Counted from the stretch's first letter, positions 46,370 through 56,370 are shown. The stretch: DNA of 64,000 bases from Methylobacteriaceae bacterium (GCA_020638135.1 JACKJE010000003.1:1-64000), one strand, 5' to 3'. Program-made: numbers and translations. The notes: generated from the letters alone by a model not told the origin.

Positions 46370-47187
46370 CGCCTCGCCTCCTCCGCCCTGCCGCCTCGCA
46401 CGATCAGCCACAAGCCTATCACGATCATCGGCGCGGACAGGACCATGCCCATGGTCAGCCCATGCGCGAGCGCCTCCAGCTGCGGATCGGGCTCGCGGAA
46501 GAATTCCGACACGATGCGGGCAAGCCCGTAGCCGACGCCGAACACGCCCGCGACCAGCCCCGGCCGCCTGAACCCGCCGGCGCGCACGGCGAGCGCGGTG
46601 ACGGCGAGCAGCAGCAGCCCTTCGAGCCCGGCCTCGTAGAGCTGGCTCGGATGGCGCGCCTCCGGCCCCGCGCCCGGAAACACCATGGCCCAGGGGACAT
46701 CCGTCGGCCGGCCCCACATTTCCGGCTTGATGAAATTGGCCAGCCGCCCGAAGAAAATGCCGATCGGCGCGACGGCGCCGCAGATGTCGGCGACCGTATA
46801 GCCGGAAATCCCGTATTTTCGGGCAAACAGCCACGCGCCCAGCGCCACGCCGGCGAGCCCGCCGTGGAAGGCCATGCCGCCGTGCCAGACGGCGAGGATT
46901 TCGGCGGGGTGGGCGAGGTAATAGTCGAGCCCGTAGAACAGCACGTTGAACAGGCGCCCGCCGACGACCGCGCCAAGCGCGGAATAGACGAGCAGATCGT
47001 CGAGACTGTCGGCGGACGGCCGCGGCGTCGCCCCCCACAGCGCCTCCGCGCGCACGAGGCGGCGCGCATAAAGCCAGCCGATGAGCAGGCCGAAGACATA
47101 GGCGAGGCCATACCAGCGCACCGGCAGCGGGCCGATCGAGAAGAAAACCGGGTCGATCGCGGGAAAGGGGATCGCCAGAAACGGCAT
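46366..47187 (-). CDS. lgt: Prolipoprotein diacylglyceryl transferase
   Basis: A 273-residue inner-membrane enzyme that adds diacylglycerol to the lipobox cysteine, with about seven helices. The conserved HGGMAFHGG and GRLANFIKPEMWGRPTDVPWAMVFP segments, with a later RHPSQLYEAGLEG, are all present. ATG 47187 is chosen since the sequence before it (47188-47295) has no Lgt-like features. First gene of lgt-midA-pgeF, divergent from ubiK. Confidence 0.95.
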   Translation of the reverse strand: MPFLAIPFPAIDPVFFSIGPLPVRWYGLAYVFGLLIGWLYARRLVRAEALWGATPRPSADSLDDLLVYSALGAVVGGRLFNVLFYGLDYYLAHPAEILAVWHGGMAFHGGLAGVALGAWLFARKYGISGYTVADICGAVAPIGIFFGRLANFIKPEMWGRPTDVPWAMVFPGAGPEARHPSQLYEAGLEGLLLLAVTALAVRAGGFRRPGLVAGVFGVGYGLARIVSEFFREPDPQLEALAHGLTMGMVLSAPMIVIGLWLIVRGGRAEEARR

Positions 47188-47369
47188 CGAATCGGCCTTG
47201 CCTCCTAGGGAAAGGCTGGTCTCGCCCCTGCGTCCGCCTGCGTCAAGGCGCGCCCTCGATCGGCCGAATTTCGTGATATGACAGCAGCAAAGCATGTCGC
47301 GCAGAAGTTGCAGACTTTTGCGGTTGCGACATGCGCAAAAACAACGAGCAAGAGCAACGAGACTGAGCC

Positions 47370-47624
47370 ATGCAAGAAAGCCGTTCCCGCCTGACCGACG
47401 ACCTCGCCCGCATGTTCAACGACGCCGCCGGCCTCGCCAACGGCGTGCGCCGTGAGGTGGAAACCGTCGTGCGCACCCAGATGGAGCGCATGCTGTCCAA
47501 GATGGACGTGGTGGGCCGTGAGGAATTCGAGGCTGTCCGCGACATGGCCGCGCTCGCGCGCGAAGAAAACGAGAAGCTCGAAAAGCGGATCGCCGAACTC
47601 GAGGCCAAGCTCGCGGCGAAGTAA
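47370..47624 (+). CDS. Accessory factor UbiK family protein
   Basis: An 84-residue helical protein of the BMFP/UbiK family: FNDAAGLANGVRREVETVVRTQMERML, then VGREEFEAVRDMAALAREEN and a C-terminal coiled coil EKLEKRIAELEAKLAAK. In gammaproteobacteria UbiK helps assemble the ubiquinone biosynthesis complex; alphaproteobacterial members are assumed to do likewise. Divergent from lgt. Ends in TAA. Confidence 0.88.
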   Translation: MQESRSRLTDDLARMFNDAAGLANGVRREVETVVRTQMERMLSKMDVVGREEFEAVRDMAALAREENEKLEKRIAELEAKLAAK

Positions 47625-47631
47625 CGATTTT

Positions 47632-47656
47632 CCTTCTCCCGCGGAGCGGGAGAAGG
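47632..47656. repeat. Palindromic repeat after the UbiK gene
   Basis: CCTTCTCCCGCGGAGCGGGA and its completing half, seven bases after the stop codon, same family as 29699. The hairpin could stabilise the message end. Confidence 0.7.
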
Positions 47657-47898
47657 TGGCGCGCCCTTCCTGTGGACACCTGGCCGCCGACTCTGGACTG
47701 AGTCCCACGAATCCAAGAGGTTAACCACGCCGGATGCACGGTTTGAGTCGCATCCGGCTATAGTCGTCTTGCGAAGTGATTCGCATGCGCCTGTCCGATT
47801 CGCCCTCGCGCAGGGCCGGGGATGGGGCGGCCGCAGCGCCTGTCGCGCCGGCGGATCGAGCGTTCAGCCGTGTTTCACATCGCCATTCGGACCAGATC

Positions 47899-48399
47899 AT
47901 GCAGACTTCCCAGATACGCTCGTCCCGCCGCGAACATCCGCTCGACGTCGTCGAGCGGCTCGCCGCCGCCAACGGATGGGCGTTCGAACGCGACGACCGG
48001 GACGAGGTGCAGGTGACGGTCACCGGCGCCTGGACCGATTACCAGGTCGCCTTCTCCTGGCTGCCCGACCTCGAGACCCTGCACATCGGCTGCGCCTTCG
48101 ACCTCAAGGTGCCGCTGCGTCGCCGCGCCGACACGCTCGAGCTGATCGCCATCGCCAACGAGCAATTGTGGCTCGGCCATTTCGACCTGTGGACCGGCGA
48201 GGGCGTGGTCATGTTCCGCCACGCGCATCTGCTGACCGGCGGCGCCCATCCCACGACCGCGCAATGCGAGAGCCTGATGTCCAACGCGCTGCTCGCCTGC
48301 GAGCGCTATTACCAGGCGTTCCAGTTCGTCGTCTGGGCCGGCAAGAACGCGCGCGAGGCGATCAATTCGCTGATGCTGGAGACGCGCGGCGAGGCTTGA
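47899..48399 (+). CDS. YbjN domain-containing protein
   Basis: A 166-residue protein of the YbjN family, which has a type III secretion chaperone-like fold. Features: HPLDVVERLAAANGWAFERDD, ISELQ-like strand, DLKVPLRRRADTLELIAIANEQLWLGHFDLW. The start ATG 47899 gives the typical N terminus; upstream in-frame codons (to 47776) are low-complexity and include no good ribosome binding site. The role is unknown, but in E. coli YbjN affects stress and motility phenotypes. Confidence 0.82.
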   Translation: MQTSQIRSSRREHPLDVVERLAAANGWAFERDDRDEVQVTVTGAWTDYQVAFSWLPDLETLHIGCAFDLKVPLRRRADTLELIAIANEQLWLGHFDLWTGEGVVMFRHAHLLTGGAHPTTAQCESLMSNALLACERYYQAFQFVVWAGKNAREAINSLMLETRGEA

Positions 48400-48456
48400 G
48401 CCGGGACCTTGCCTTGGGGGCCGTCATTGCGCATCCACGCCGTCCGAGTTCAATCC

Positions 48457-48490
48457 ATCAGAGGAGCGCCACGCGTCCTCGAAGGATGGC
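48457..48490. repeat. Partial copy of the interspersed repeat (copy 3)
   Basis: ATCAGAGGAGCGCC followed by GTCCTCGAAGGATGGC, a shortened half-unit of the 26820 and 42824 repeats, lying between the YbjN-family gene and greA. Confidence 0.6.
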
Positions 48491-48545
48491 CGGATTGCGC
48501 GTCTGTCGCGCGCCGCTGCCGGGCGCGCAATGACGGATGTCGCTT

Positions 48546-49019
48546 TCACCCGAACGCGACGTTCAAGATCTCATAGCTCTTGCCGCCGCCGGGCGTGTTC
48601 ACTTCCACCGTGTCGCCCACGGTCTTGCCGATCAGCGCGCGCGCGATCGGCGAGGTGATCGAGACGCGGCCGCTCTTCACGTCGGCCTCGGTCTCGCCGA
48701 CGATCTGGTATTTCTTCTCTTCGTCCGTATCCTCGTCGACCAGCGTGACGGTCGCGCCAAACTTGATCGTCTTGCCCGAGAGCTTCGAGAGATCGATGAC
48801 GTCGGCGCGCGCGATCTTGTCCTCGAGCTCGGCGATACGGCCTTCGTTCAGCGACTGCTGCTCCTTGGCCGAGTGATATTCGGCGTTCTCCGAGAGGTCG
48901 CCATGGGCGCGCGCCTCCGCGATCATCTGGATGATGCGCGGGCGGTCTTCCTGCTGGCGGCGGCGCAGCTCTTCGACAAGGGCGGCGTGGCCCGCCGCCG
49001 TGATCGGCAGTTTTTCCAT
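48546..49019 (-). CDS. greA: Transcription elongation factor GreA
   Basis: A 157-residue factor that rescues backtracked RNA polymerase. The N-terminal coiled coil ([37 protein letters not shown], with tip acidic residues DLSEN) and C-terminal FKBP-like domain ([30 protein letters not shown]) are complete. It lies 70 bp after carB on the same strand, a common order in this group. Confidence 0.96.
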   Translation of the reverse strand: MEKLPITAAGHAALVEELRRRQQEDRPRIIQMIAEARAHGDLSENAEYHSAKEQQSLNEGRIAELEDKIARADVIDLSKLSGKTIKFGATVTLVDEDTDEEKKYQIVGETEADVKSGRVSITSPIARALIGKTVGDTVEVNTPGGGKSYEILNVAFG

Positions 49020-49089
49020 ACTATCGCTTCCGTCTGAATCCGGTCTCTAGGCTCCGAAACCTTTGGGTGAATCGAGGACCGCCCGAGGG

Positions 49090-52434
<3,345 letters not shown>

Positions 52435-52520
52435 GGCGTCCTGCAGCGGCGTGATCCCGACGCATCAAACCGGGAAGTCGCAGACTTTCCGGAGCGGTTT
52501 GACGCGCAAAGACCACCCAT

Positions 52521-52628
52521 AAAAAAAGGCCGCATCGCCGGCCTTTCGCGCCGGAACGCGTCCTTAGGAATCTCTGGCCGGGACGCGCCCGGCGAAGCGC
52601 GCCCTGATTAGCCGAGAATGGTGTGCAT
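52521..52628 (-). promoter_or_regulatory. Candidate attenuator leader upstream of carB
   Basis: In the carB leader on the minus strand a mini-ORF MHTILG-stop (52628-52608, preceded by AGGGG) is followed about 60 bases later by a terminator: stem AAAGGCCG/CGGCCTTT (52546-52539 with 52532-52525) and a run of seven T residues (52527-52521), 87 bp before the carB ATG. No other leftward gene lies upstream that would need this terminator. The layout suggests transcription attenuation; it is inference. Confidence 0.45.
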
Positions 52629-52724
52629 GTGAACCCCTCATCCTGCGGCGATAGGCGCCTTGCGGTGGACAAGAGCCTGGCGCCAAATGCGGAGGATTCG
52701 TCCCATTCAGGAGCGTCCATCGCC

Positions 52725-53030
52725 TTGCCGCGCCGCGTCTTTCCCTTCCTCGCACTCTGCCTAGCCGCCACGCCCGCCGCCGCCATCGACAAGGCCGAGA
52801 CGCAGGATCTCATGGTGCAATGCGCCGCCTGCCACGGCGCGGACGGCATCGCGCGGGAGGCCGACGTGCCCGACCTCGCCGGCCAGCACGACGTCTACCT
52901 CTACAACCAGCTGAAGAACTTCAAGTCGGGCAAGCGCCCCCACAAGGAAATGCGCTACCTCGGCCGTCACATGAGCGACGAGGAAATGCAGGCGATCGCC
53001 GAATATTACGCGAGTTTGCCCAGGAATTAG
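52725..53030 (+). CDS. Small class I cytochrome c
   Basis: About 101 residues: a signal peptide (RRVFPFLALCLAATPAAA), then heme motif CAACH (MVQCAACHGADGIARE) and the distal Met in MRYLGRHMSDEEM. It is a monoheme periplasmic cytochrome similar to cytochrome c553-like carriers, and could take electrons from the bc1 complex. No ATG fits; TTG 52725 has AGGAG about 12 bases before it and places the signal peptide at the N terminus. A longer start at GTG 52623 cannot be excluded. Confidence 0.75.
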   Translation: MPRRVFPFLALCLAATPAAAIDKAETQDLMVQCAACHGADGIAREADVPDLAGQHDVYLYNQLKNFKSGKRPHKEMRYLGRHMSDEEMQAIAEYYASLPRN

Positions 53031-53055
53031 GATTTTGCCGATGCGCGAACCTATC

Positions 53056-53240
53056 CCCTCCCCCCCTTGAGGGGGAGGGTTAGGGTGGGGGGTCGGGGAA
53101 TCCTGCGACGCTGGCGGAAATTTGCACGCGGACAATCTCGCAAGGTTTCCCGACCCCCTCCCCTGCCCCTCCCCAGTCGCAAACCGGGTTTACCCGGTTT
53201 GCGCATCAATGCTGAAGTCGGCATCAGCCGACTTCAGGGG
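53056..53240. repeat. Cluster of palindromic repeats after the cytochrome gene
   Basis: Several motifs fill the gap 53031-53256: CCCTCCCCCTCAAGGGGGA-type (53056-53080), AAACCGGGTTTACCCGGTTT (53179-53198), and AAGTCGGCATCAGCCGACTT (53216-53235). The last also occurs near 28902. No gene was found in the gap. Confidence 0.65.
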
Positions 53241-53256
53241 GGAGGGGTTCAGACCC

Positions 53257-53844
53257 TCACCATCGTTCCGGCTGCCCGCCCGCGCCAAAAGGCCGGTAAT
53301 CCGGCTCCGGGCGCTTGCGCGCGGCGGCGCGCTTGTTCGCCTTCATGTCGCGCGCCAGCGCCTCCACGCTCTTTTCCAGATCGTCGAAGGCGGCAAAGCG
53401 CTTCGCCTGCACTCGCTCCATCCGCGCGACCGCGCGCGACAATTGGTCGATGACGGCGGCCCGCCGCCGCCTTTCCTCGAACGTCGCCCGCCCCCGCTCG
53501 GCCTGCAGCGCATCGAGTTCGGCCCGCGCGGCAAAGGCGACGTCGCGCGCCAGATCGTATTTGCTGGGCGGCGGGCCCTTGCGGCGACGTTTGGGAGGCT
53601 CCGCCTGCACCTGCGCGAAAAGGTTGCGCCGCGCGTCGGTCGGCGTGACCTGCGCGGAGCGGCGCGGCCAGTCCATTTCCGCGATCCAGCGCAGCAGCGT
53701 CGACACGGGCACGCCGAAGGAATCGGCGACGCGCGGCAGGGGCACGGCGCGGTCGTAATAGAGATCGCGCATCCGGATCATGTCGTCCTCGGTGAAGGGA
53801 CGCCTGGTGCGCGGGCGGCGGGTGAGGTCGGGGGCGGGAGGCAT
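53257..53844 (-). CDS. HTH protein, resembles small-terminase-like regulators
   Basis: A 195-residue basic protein. The N-terminal HTH is FTEDDMIRMRDLYYDRAVPLPRVADSFGVPVSTLLRWIAEMDWPRR; then comes a Pro/Lys/Arg hinge (PPKRRRKGPPPSKYDLARDVAF) and a long charged helix (RATFEERRRRAAVIDQL to AVARMERVQ). The layout recalls phage small terminases or gene-transfer-agent-type HTH proteins, but no phage genes are near. Function not assigned. Confidence 0.65.
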   Translation of the reverse strand: MPPAPDLTRRPRTRRPFTEDDMIRMRDLYYDRAVPLPRVADSFGVPVSTLLRWIAEMDWPRRSAQVTPTDARRNLFAQVQAEPPKRRRKGPPPSKYDLARDVAFAARAELDALQAERGRATFEERRRRAAVIDQLSRAVARMERVQAKRFAAFDDLEKSVEALARDMKANKRAAARKRPEPDYRPFGAGGQPERW

Positions 53845-53918
53845 AAGGATTATTTACCTATTATCTGCGGCAATTTTGTGTCGTATGCTGCTTTCAAGCG
53901 GGACAAATGAGACATTCA

Positions 53919-54344
53919 ATGGATAAGCGATATCAAGTCTTTGTGAGTTCCACCTTCAGCGACTTACAGGTAGAGCGGCAAGAAATACTACAGGCCCTGC
54001 TTGAACTTGATTGTATACCAAGTGGGATGGAGCTTTTTCCTGCCGCTAATGATGATCAGTGGACACTCATAAAAAAAATTATATCGGACTGCGATTATTA
54101 TATCGTTGTGATCGGCGGAAAATATGGCTCGATAGGACCGGATGGTATCAGCTATACTGAGATGGAATACAGACATGCCCTCAGTTTAAAAAAACCGATA
54201 ATCGCTTTCGTCCACAAAGATATCGGCAAACTCCCCGCAAATCGGGTTGAGAGTTCAGAGGAATCGAGAAAGAAACTCGACTCTTTTATAGAGTTCGTAA
54301 AAAAGAAAGGGAATTATCCCACTGACGCAAGTGGTGTGACATAA
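53919..54344 (+). pseudogene. DUF4062 gene, 5' part (interrupted by an IS element)
   Basis: The first 130 codons of a DUF4062 protein, MDKRYQVFVSSTFSDLQVER, with DCIPSGMELFPAAND and YTEMEYRHALSLKKPIIAF, which is close to the canonical N-terminal domain of this family. A sequence of eleven codons after FVKKK and the stop TAA at 54342 belong to the IS. The missing half is at 56379-57104. DUF4062 domains occur in predicted NTPase and immunity-type proteins. The base composition is AT-rich against the rest of the window, a sign of transfer. Confidence 0.85.
54301..54308. repeat. Target site duplication, left copy
   Basis: AAAAGAAA directly before the left end of the mobile element. An identical octamer follows the right end at 56371-56378. 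Confidence 0.92.
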
Positions 54345-54436
54345 ACATATCTTTATGCGTGCCATACGTTTCCGACGTAAGCGCCGATAATCCACAGGGC
54401 GGCGCTTATTCCGCTTGCGGGAATCGCCTCGGCGCC

Positions 54437-54478
54437 CTATCAAGACACTTGCGGCACCCGCCGTGCGCTGTTTGATAG
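54437..54478 (+). promoter_or_regulatory. Leader hairpin over the passenger gene ribosome binding site
   Basis: CTATCAA (54437-54443) and TTGATAG (54472-54478) pair perfectly and enclose a second stem GCGGC/GCCGT. The AGGTG ribosome binding site of the following gene starts at the end of this hairpin, so folding may affect its translation. Confidence 0.45.
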
Positions 54479-54486
54479 GTGAACCA

Positions 54487-54945
54487 ATGGACCAACTTGA
54501 TCGCGAGATCGAGGACAAGCGTCGTCGCCGCGATGAGGCCAAGCGCCTTTATGAGCAGCTAGAGCTTGAAGTCACGGTTCTGGAACATGCCGCAAAGCTG
54601 CGGCCAATGATCCAGATTACTGCGAACGTTCCGCCGTCGCCTCCTAGCGCTCGACGAGGCGGGAAGCCCGCTGGCTCGATCTCGATGGCTTGGCGTCGGG
54701 TGCTAGCGTACCTGTACCTCATGGACGAACCGACCAAGCCGGATGATTTCCTGACCATCGCGACCGGCTTCGGCATAGAAACAAGCATCGGGAGTGTTCG
54801 GGATCGGCTGCGAGTGTTTGAGCAGCACGGCTACATCAAAGGCGACATGCAGAATGGGTTTGTTGTGACCGATGCCGCAAGAGAGCGGCTAGGCCTCGAC
54901 AAGCTCCAACCTGCTTCCACCTCGAAAGAGGCAGAAGCAGGCTAG
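54487..54945 (+). CDS. IS passenger protein: coiled coil plus winged-helix-like domain
   Basis: A 152-residue protein starting at ATG 54487 behind AGGTGA. The first 35 residues are a charged coiled coil (DQLDREIEDKRRRRDEAKRLYEQLELEVTVLEH). After a Pro/Gly hinge comes a folded domain with YLYLMDEPTKPDDFLTIATGFG, SIGSVRDRLRVFEQHGYIKGD and MQNGFVVTDAARERLGLD, a shape like a winged-helix DNA-binding domain with the turn G-Y-I-K-G-D. Stop codon TAG lies five bases before the tRNA. No family recognised. Confidence 0.7.
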   Translation: MDQLDREIEDKRRRRDEAKRLYEQLELEVTVLEHAAKLRPMIQITANVPPSPPSARRGGKPAGSISMAWRRVLAYLYLMDEPTKPDDFLTIATGFGIETSIGSVRDRLRVFEQHGYIKGDMQNGFVVTDAARERLGLDKLQPASTSKEAEAG

Positions 54946-54950
54946 AGATT

Positions 54951-55053
54951 GGAGGCGTGGTAGAGTGGCTTATTGCGGCGGTCTTTAAAACCGCAGGGGG
55001 CACGTCCGGCAAAGACTATCGGCTCCCCGTGGGTTCGAATCCCACCGCCTCCG
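54951..55053 (+). tRNA. Serine-type suppressor tRNA, anticodon UUA
   Basis: A 103-base class II tRNA. Acceptor GGAGGCG pairs perfectly with CGCCTCC (54951-54957, 55046-55052) with G73 as discriminator. The D loop AGTGGCTTA has the conserved GG. The anticodon stem GCGGT/ACCGC (54978-54982, 54990-54994) closes a seven-base loop CTTTAAA, so the anticodon is TTA at 54985-54987, predicted to read UAA and, by wobble, UAG. The T arm is GTGGG-TTCGAAT-CCCAC. The variable arm is 34 bases, longer than usual. Features fit tRNA-Ser(UGA) with one anticodon change; CCA is not encoded. Confidence 0.85.
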
Positions 55054-55061
55054 CACCTATT

Positions 55062-55197
55062 CCGGCCCTAGAGCCGGCAACTACCGCTGACCAGCGGAAC
55101 AACAGGCGGTTATAGACGCCTGTAAGGAGGTCATGAGGATGCCTTGGTATCCTCTGCGATCCAGAGGCTTGCACCCTCTGTTTCGCCTCCTCTTGTT
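55062..55197 (+). ncRNA. Structured RNA downstream of the tRNA
   Basis: At least seven helices can be drawn: CCGGC/GCCGG (55062-55077), CCGCT/AGCGG (55084-55097), closing stem AACAA/TTGTT (55098-55102, 55193-55197), ACAGGCG/CGCCTGT (55102-55123), AGGAGG/CCTCCT (55125-55130, 55186-55191), and inside it two hairpins GAGGAT/ATCCTC (55135-55154) and CAGAGG/CCTCTG (55162-55180). The set forms a multibranched fold. A small ORF (ATG 55139, product starting MPWYPLRSRG, stop 55207) lies inside, with its site TAAGGAGGT (55123-55131) locked in the AGGAGG stem. Confidence 0.65.
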
Positions 55198-55207
55198 AGA
55201 GGAATGA
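55139..55207 (+). CDS. Possible leader peptide inside the structured RNA
   Basis: A 22-residue frame, MPWYPLRSRGLHPLFRLLLLEE in two pieces (MPWYPLRSRGLHPL and FRLLLLEE), behind TAAGGAGGT with seven bases to the ATG, a near-perfect match to the anti-Shine-Dalgarno sequence. It may be a leader peptide whose translation changes the RNA fold ahead of the terminator at 55210. Translation is unproven. Confidence 0.4.
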   Translation: MPWYPLRSRGLHPLFRLLLLEE

Positions 55208-55209
55208 CA

Positions 55210-55240
55210 ACCCGGGGCGGGTGACCGCCCCGGGTATTTC
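55210..55240 (+). terminator. Strong hairpin terminator after the structured RNA
   Basis: ACCCGGGGCGG (55210-55220) and CCGCCCCGGGT (55225-55235) form an 11-bp stem with a GTGA (GNRA-type) loop, followed by ATTTCTGTT. It lies 15 bases before the next ORF, so it could end the tRNA transcript or work as an attenuator for that ORF. Confidence 0.8.
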
Positions 55241-55254
55241 TGTTAGCATAAAGC

Positions 55255-55503
55255 ATGGATTCCAGCAAGAGTCACAAGCACTTATCGTTATCTGAGGCTC
55301 AACGCCTTGGCCTGATTGACGAATTTGTTCGTCAGCAAGAGGCCAACGGCATTGGGCCGATTTGTCGTGCCGATTTTGATGCGTTGACTGGCGCACTGGT
55401 CAAAGAGCGCCGATCAGCAAATCAAACATCGCATTCTTCATCTGGCGATGGTTCGCGCGGAACTGGAACTCGCCGAGGTAAACGGCCATCCGCTTCTGAC
55501 TGA
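55255..55503 (+). CDS. Small IS-encoded ORF overlapping the transposase end
   Basis: An 82-residue frame. The first 50 residues (MDSSKSHKHLSLSEAQRLGL, IDEFVRQQEANGIGPICRAD, FDALTGALV) have natural protein composition; the rest overlaps the transposase gene on the opposite strand and is Ser/Gly/Arg-rich. No clear ribosome binding site is seen. It may be a real passenger protein of the element or only its N-terminal half may be constrained. Confidence 0.45.
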   Translation: MDSSKSHKHLSLSEAQRLGLIDEFVRQQEANGIGPICRADFDALTGALVKERRSANQTSHSSSGDGSRGTGTRRGKRPSASD

Positions 55504-56308
55504 CATGGATATGGGTCGAGGCAATCGACCGCTTGAACAGCCGCCAGAAACTTTCAACGTGGTTGGTGTGGTGCACGGCGTCGTGCCGGTAATCGTAGTA
55601 CGCCCATTCCTTTGCGCCGTGCTTGACTGCGCCGTGCTTGTAGCCGTCGCCTTCGAGTAAGCCATAGCTGTAAAGTTCGTCGGTCGAGACAACAGCGCCC
55701 TTCTCAATATTCTGTAGGACGACGCCGCGAAGCGTGTCCTTTTTCACGTTGGGGATAACTTCGGTTTTCAGCGGGCCGCCACGCTCTTTAAGGCCCATAA
55801 CTATGGTCTTGCCTTCGGCCCCCCGGCCCCTCTTACCCGGGCGTCGGCCACCCACATAGGCCTCATCAAGCTCTACATGCCCCTGAAGCATTTCGAACTC
55901 ATCGGCCTTGGCCATCAGGCTCCTGATTTGCTGGCCTATGCGATAGGCGCACTTGTAAGTCACGCCAAGCTGGCGCTGAAGCTCTTTGCCGCTAACGCCG
56001 TGACGTGTCGCCACAAACAGATAGATGGCATAAAACCAAACGGTTAGAGGGGTGCGGCTATCATTGAAGATCGTGCCAGCACAGGGATACAGATGATGGC
56101 CGCAAGCCGCGCAGGCGAAGGCTCGGCGTCCGTTGATCCTGTGGAAAGTCGCTTCCTTATTGCATTTGGCGCAAACGTGGCGGAGGCCGAAACGTACCTC
56201 CATAACCCGGTTCAGGCAGGCATCATCGTTCGGAAATTCCTTGAAAAAGTCCCGAACCGAAAAGGCTTGGACGTTGCTTTCCTTGCTGCCGAAATCGTGA
56301 CCGGACAT
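55400..56308 (-). CDS. IS1595 family transposase (ISXO2-like)
   Basis: A 302-residue transposase from ATG 56308, which has AGGAG six bases before it. A zinc ribbon (CAKCNKEATFHRINGRRAFACAACGHHLYP) is followed by the ISXO2-like DDE-type core: GHVELDEAYVGGRRPGKRGRG (first Asp), VVSTDELYSYG (second Asp) and HTNHVESFWRLFKRSI (Asn/Glu). The length is normal and no break is seen, so the enzyme is probably active. Confidence 0.93.
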   Translation of the reverse strand: MSGHDFGSKESNVQAFSVRDFFKEFPNDDACLNRVMEVRFGLRHVCAKCNKEATFHRINGRRAFACAACGHHLYPCAGTIFNDSRTPLTVWFYAIYLFVATRHGVSGKELQRQLGVTYKCAYRIGQQIRSLMAKADEFEMLQGHVELDEAYVGGRRPGKRGRGAEGKTIVMGLKERGGPLKTEVIPNVKKDTLRGVVLQNIEKGAVVSTDELYSYGLLEGDGYKHGAVKHGAKEWAYYDYRHDAVHHTNHVESFWRLFKRSIASTHIHVSQKRMAVYLGEFQFRANHRQMKNAMFDLLIGAL

Positions 56309-56370
56309 AGCCAACTCCTATGCCCGGAGTTATAGCCTGTCCTCATACTTGCGTCAAGGGGATAATCCCC

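Larger units (their letters stand above)
54309..56370. mobile_element. IS1595-type element with passenger tRNA and genes (2062 bp)
   Basis: The ends are imperfect inverted repeats of 24 bp: left GGGAATTATCCC, then ACTGACGCAAGT (54309-54332); right, read inward, GGGGATTATCCC, then CTTGACGCAAGT (56370-56347), with three mismatches. Both ends are flanked by the octamer AAAAGAAA, a perfect 8-bp duplication, matching the 8-bp duplications known for IS1595. Cargo from left to right: a 152-residue protein, a UUA-anticodon tRNA, a structured RNA, a small ORF, and a leftward transposase. Confidence 0.93.

Noticed and set aside
54951..55053. The tRNA read as selenocysteine tRNA or tRNA-Leu(UAA)
   Set aside because: Sec-tRNA needs a six-pair D stem and an eight-pair acceptor, neither of which is seen, and its anticodon is UCA. 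A leucine reading would require shifting the anticodon stem by one base, which breaks a closing pair (C-C).
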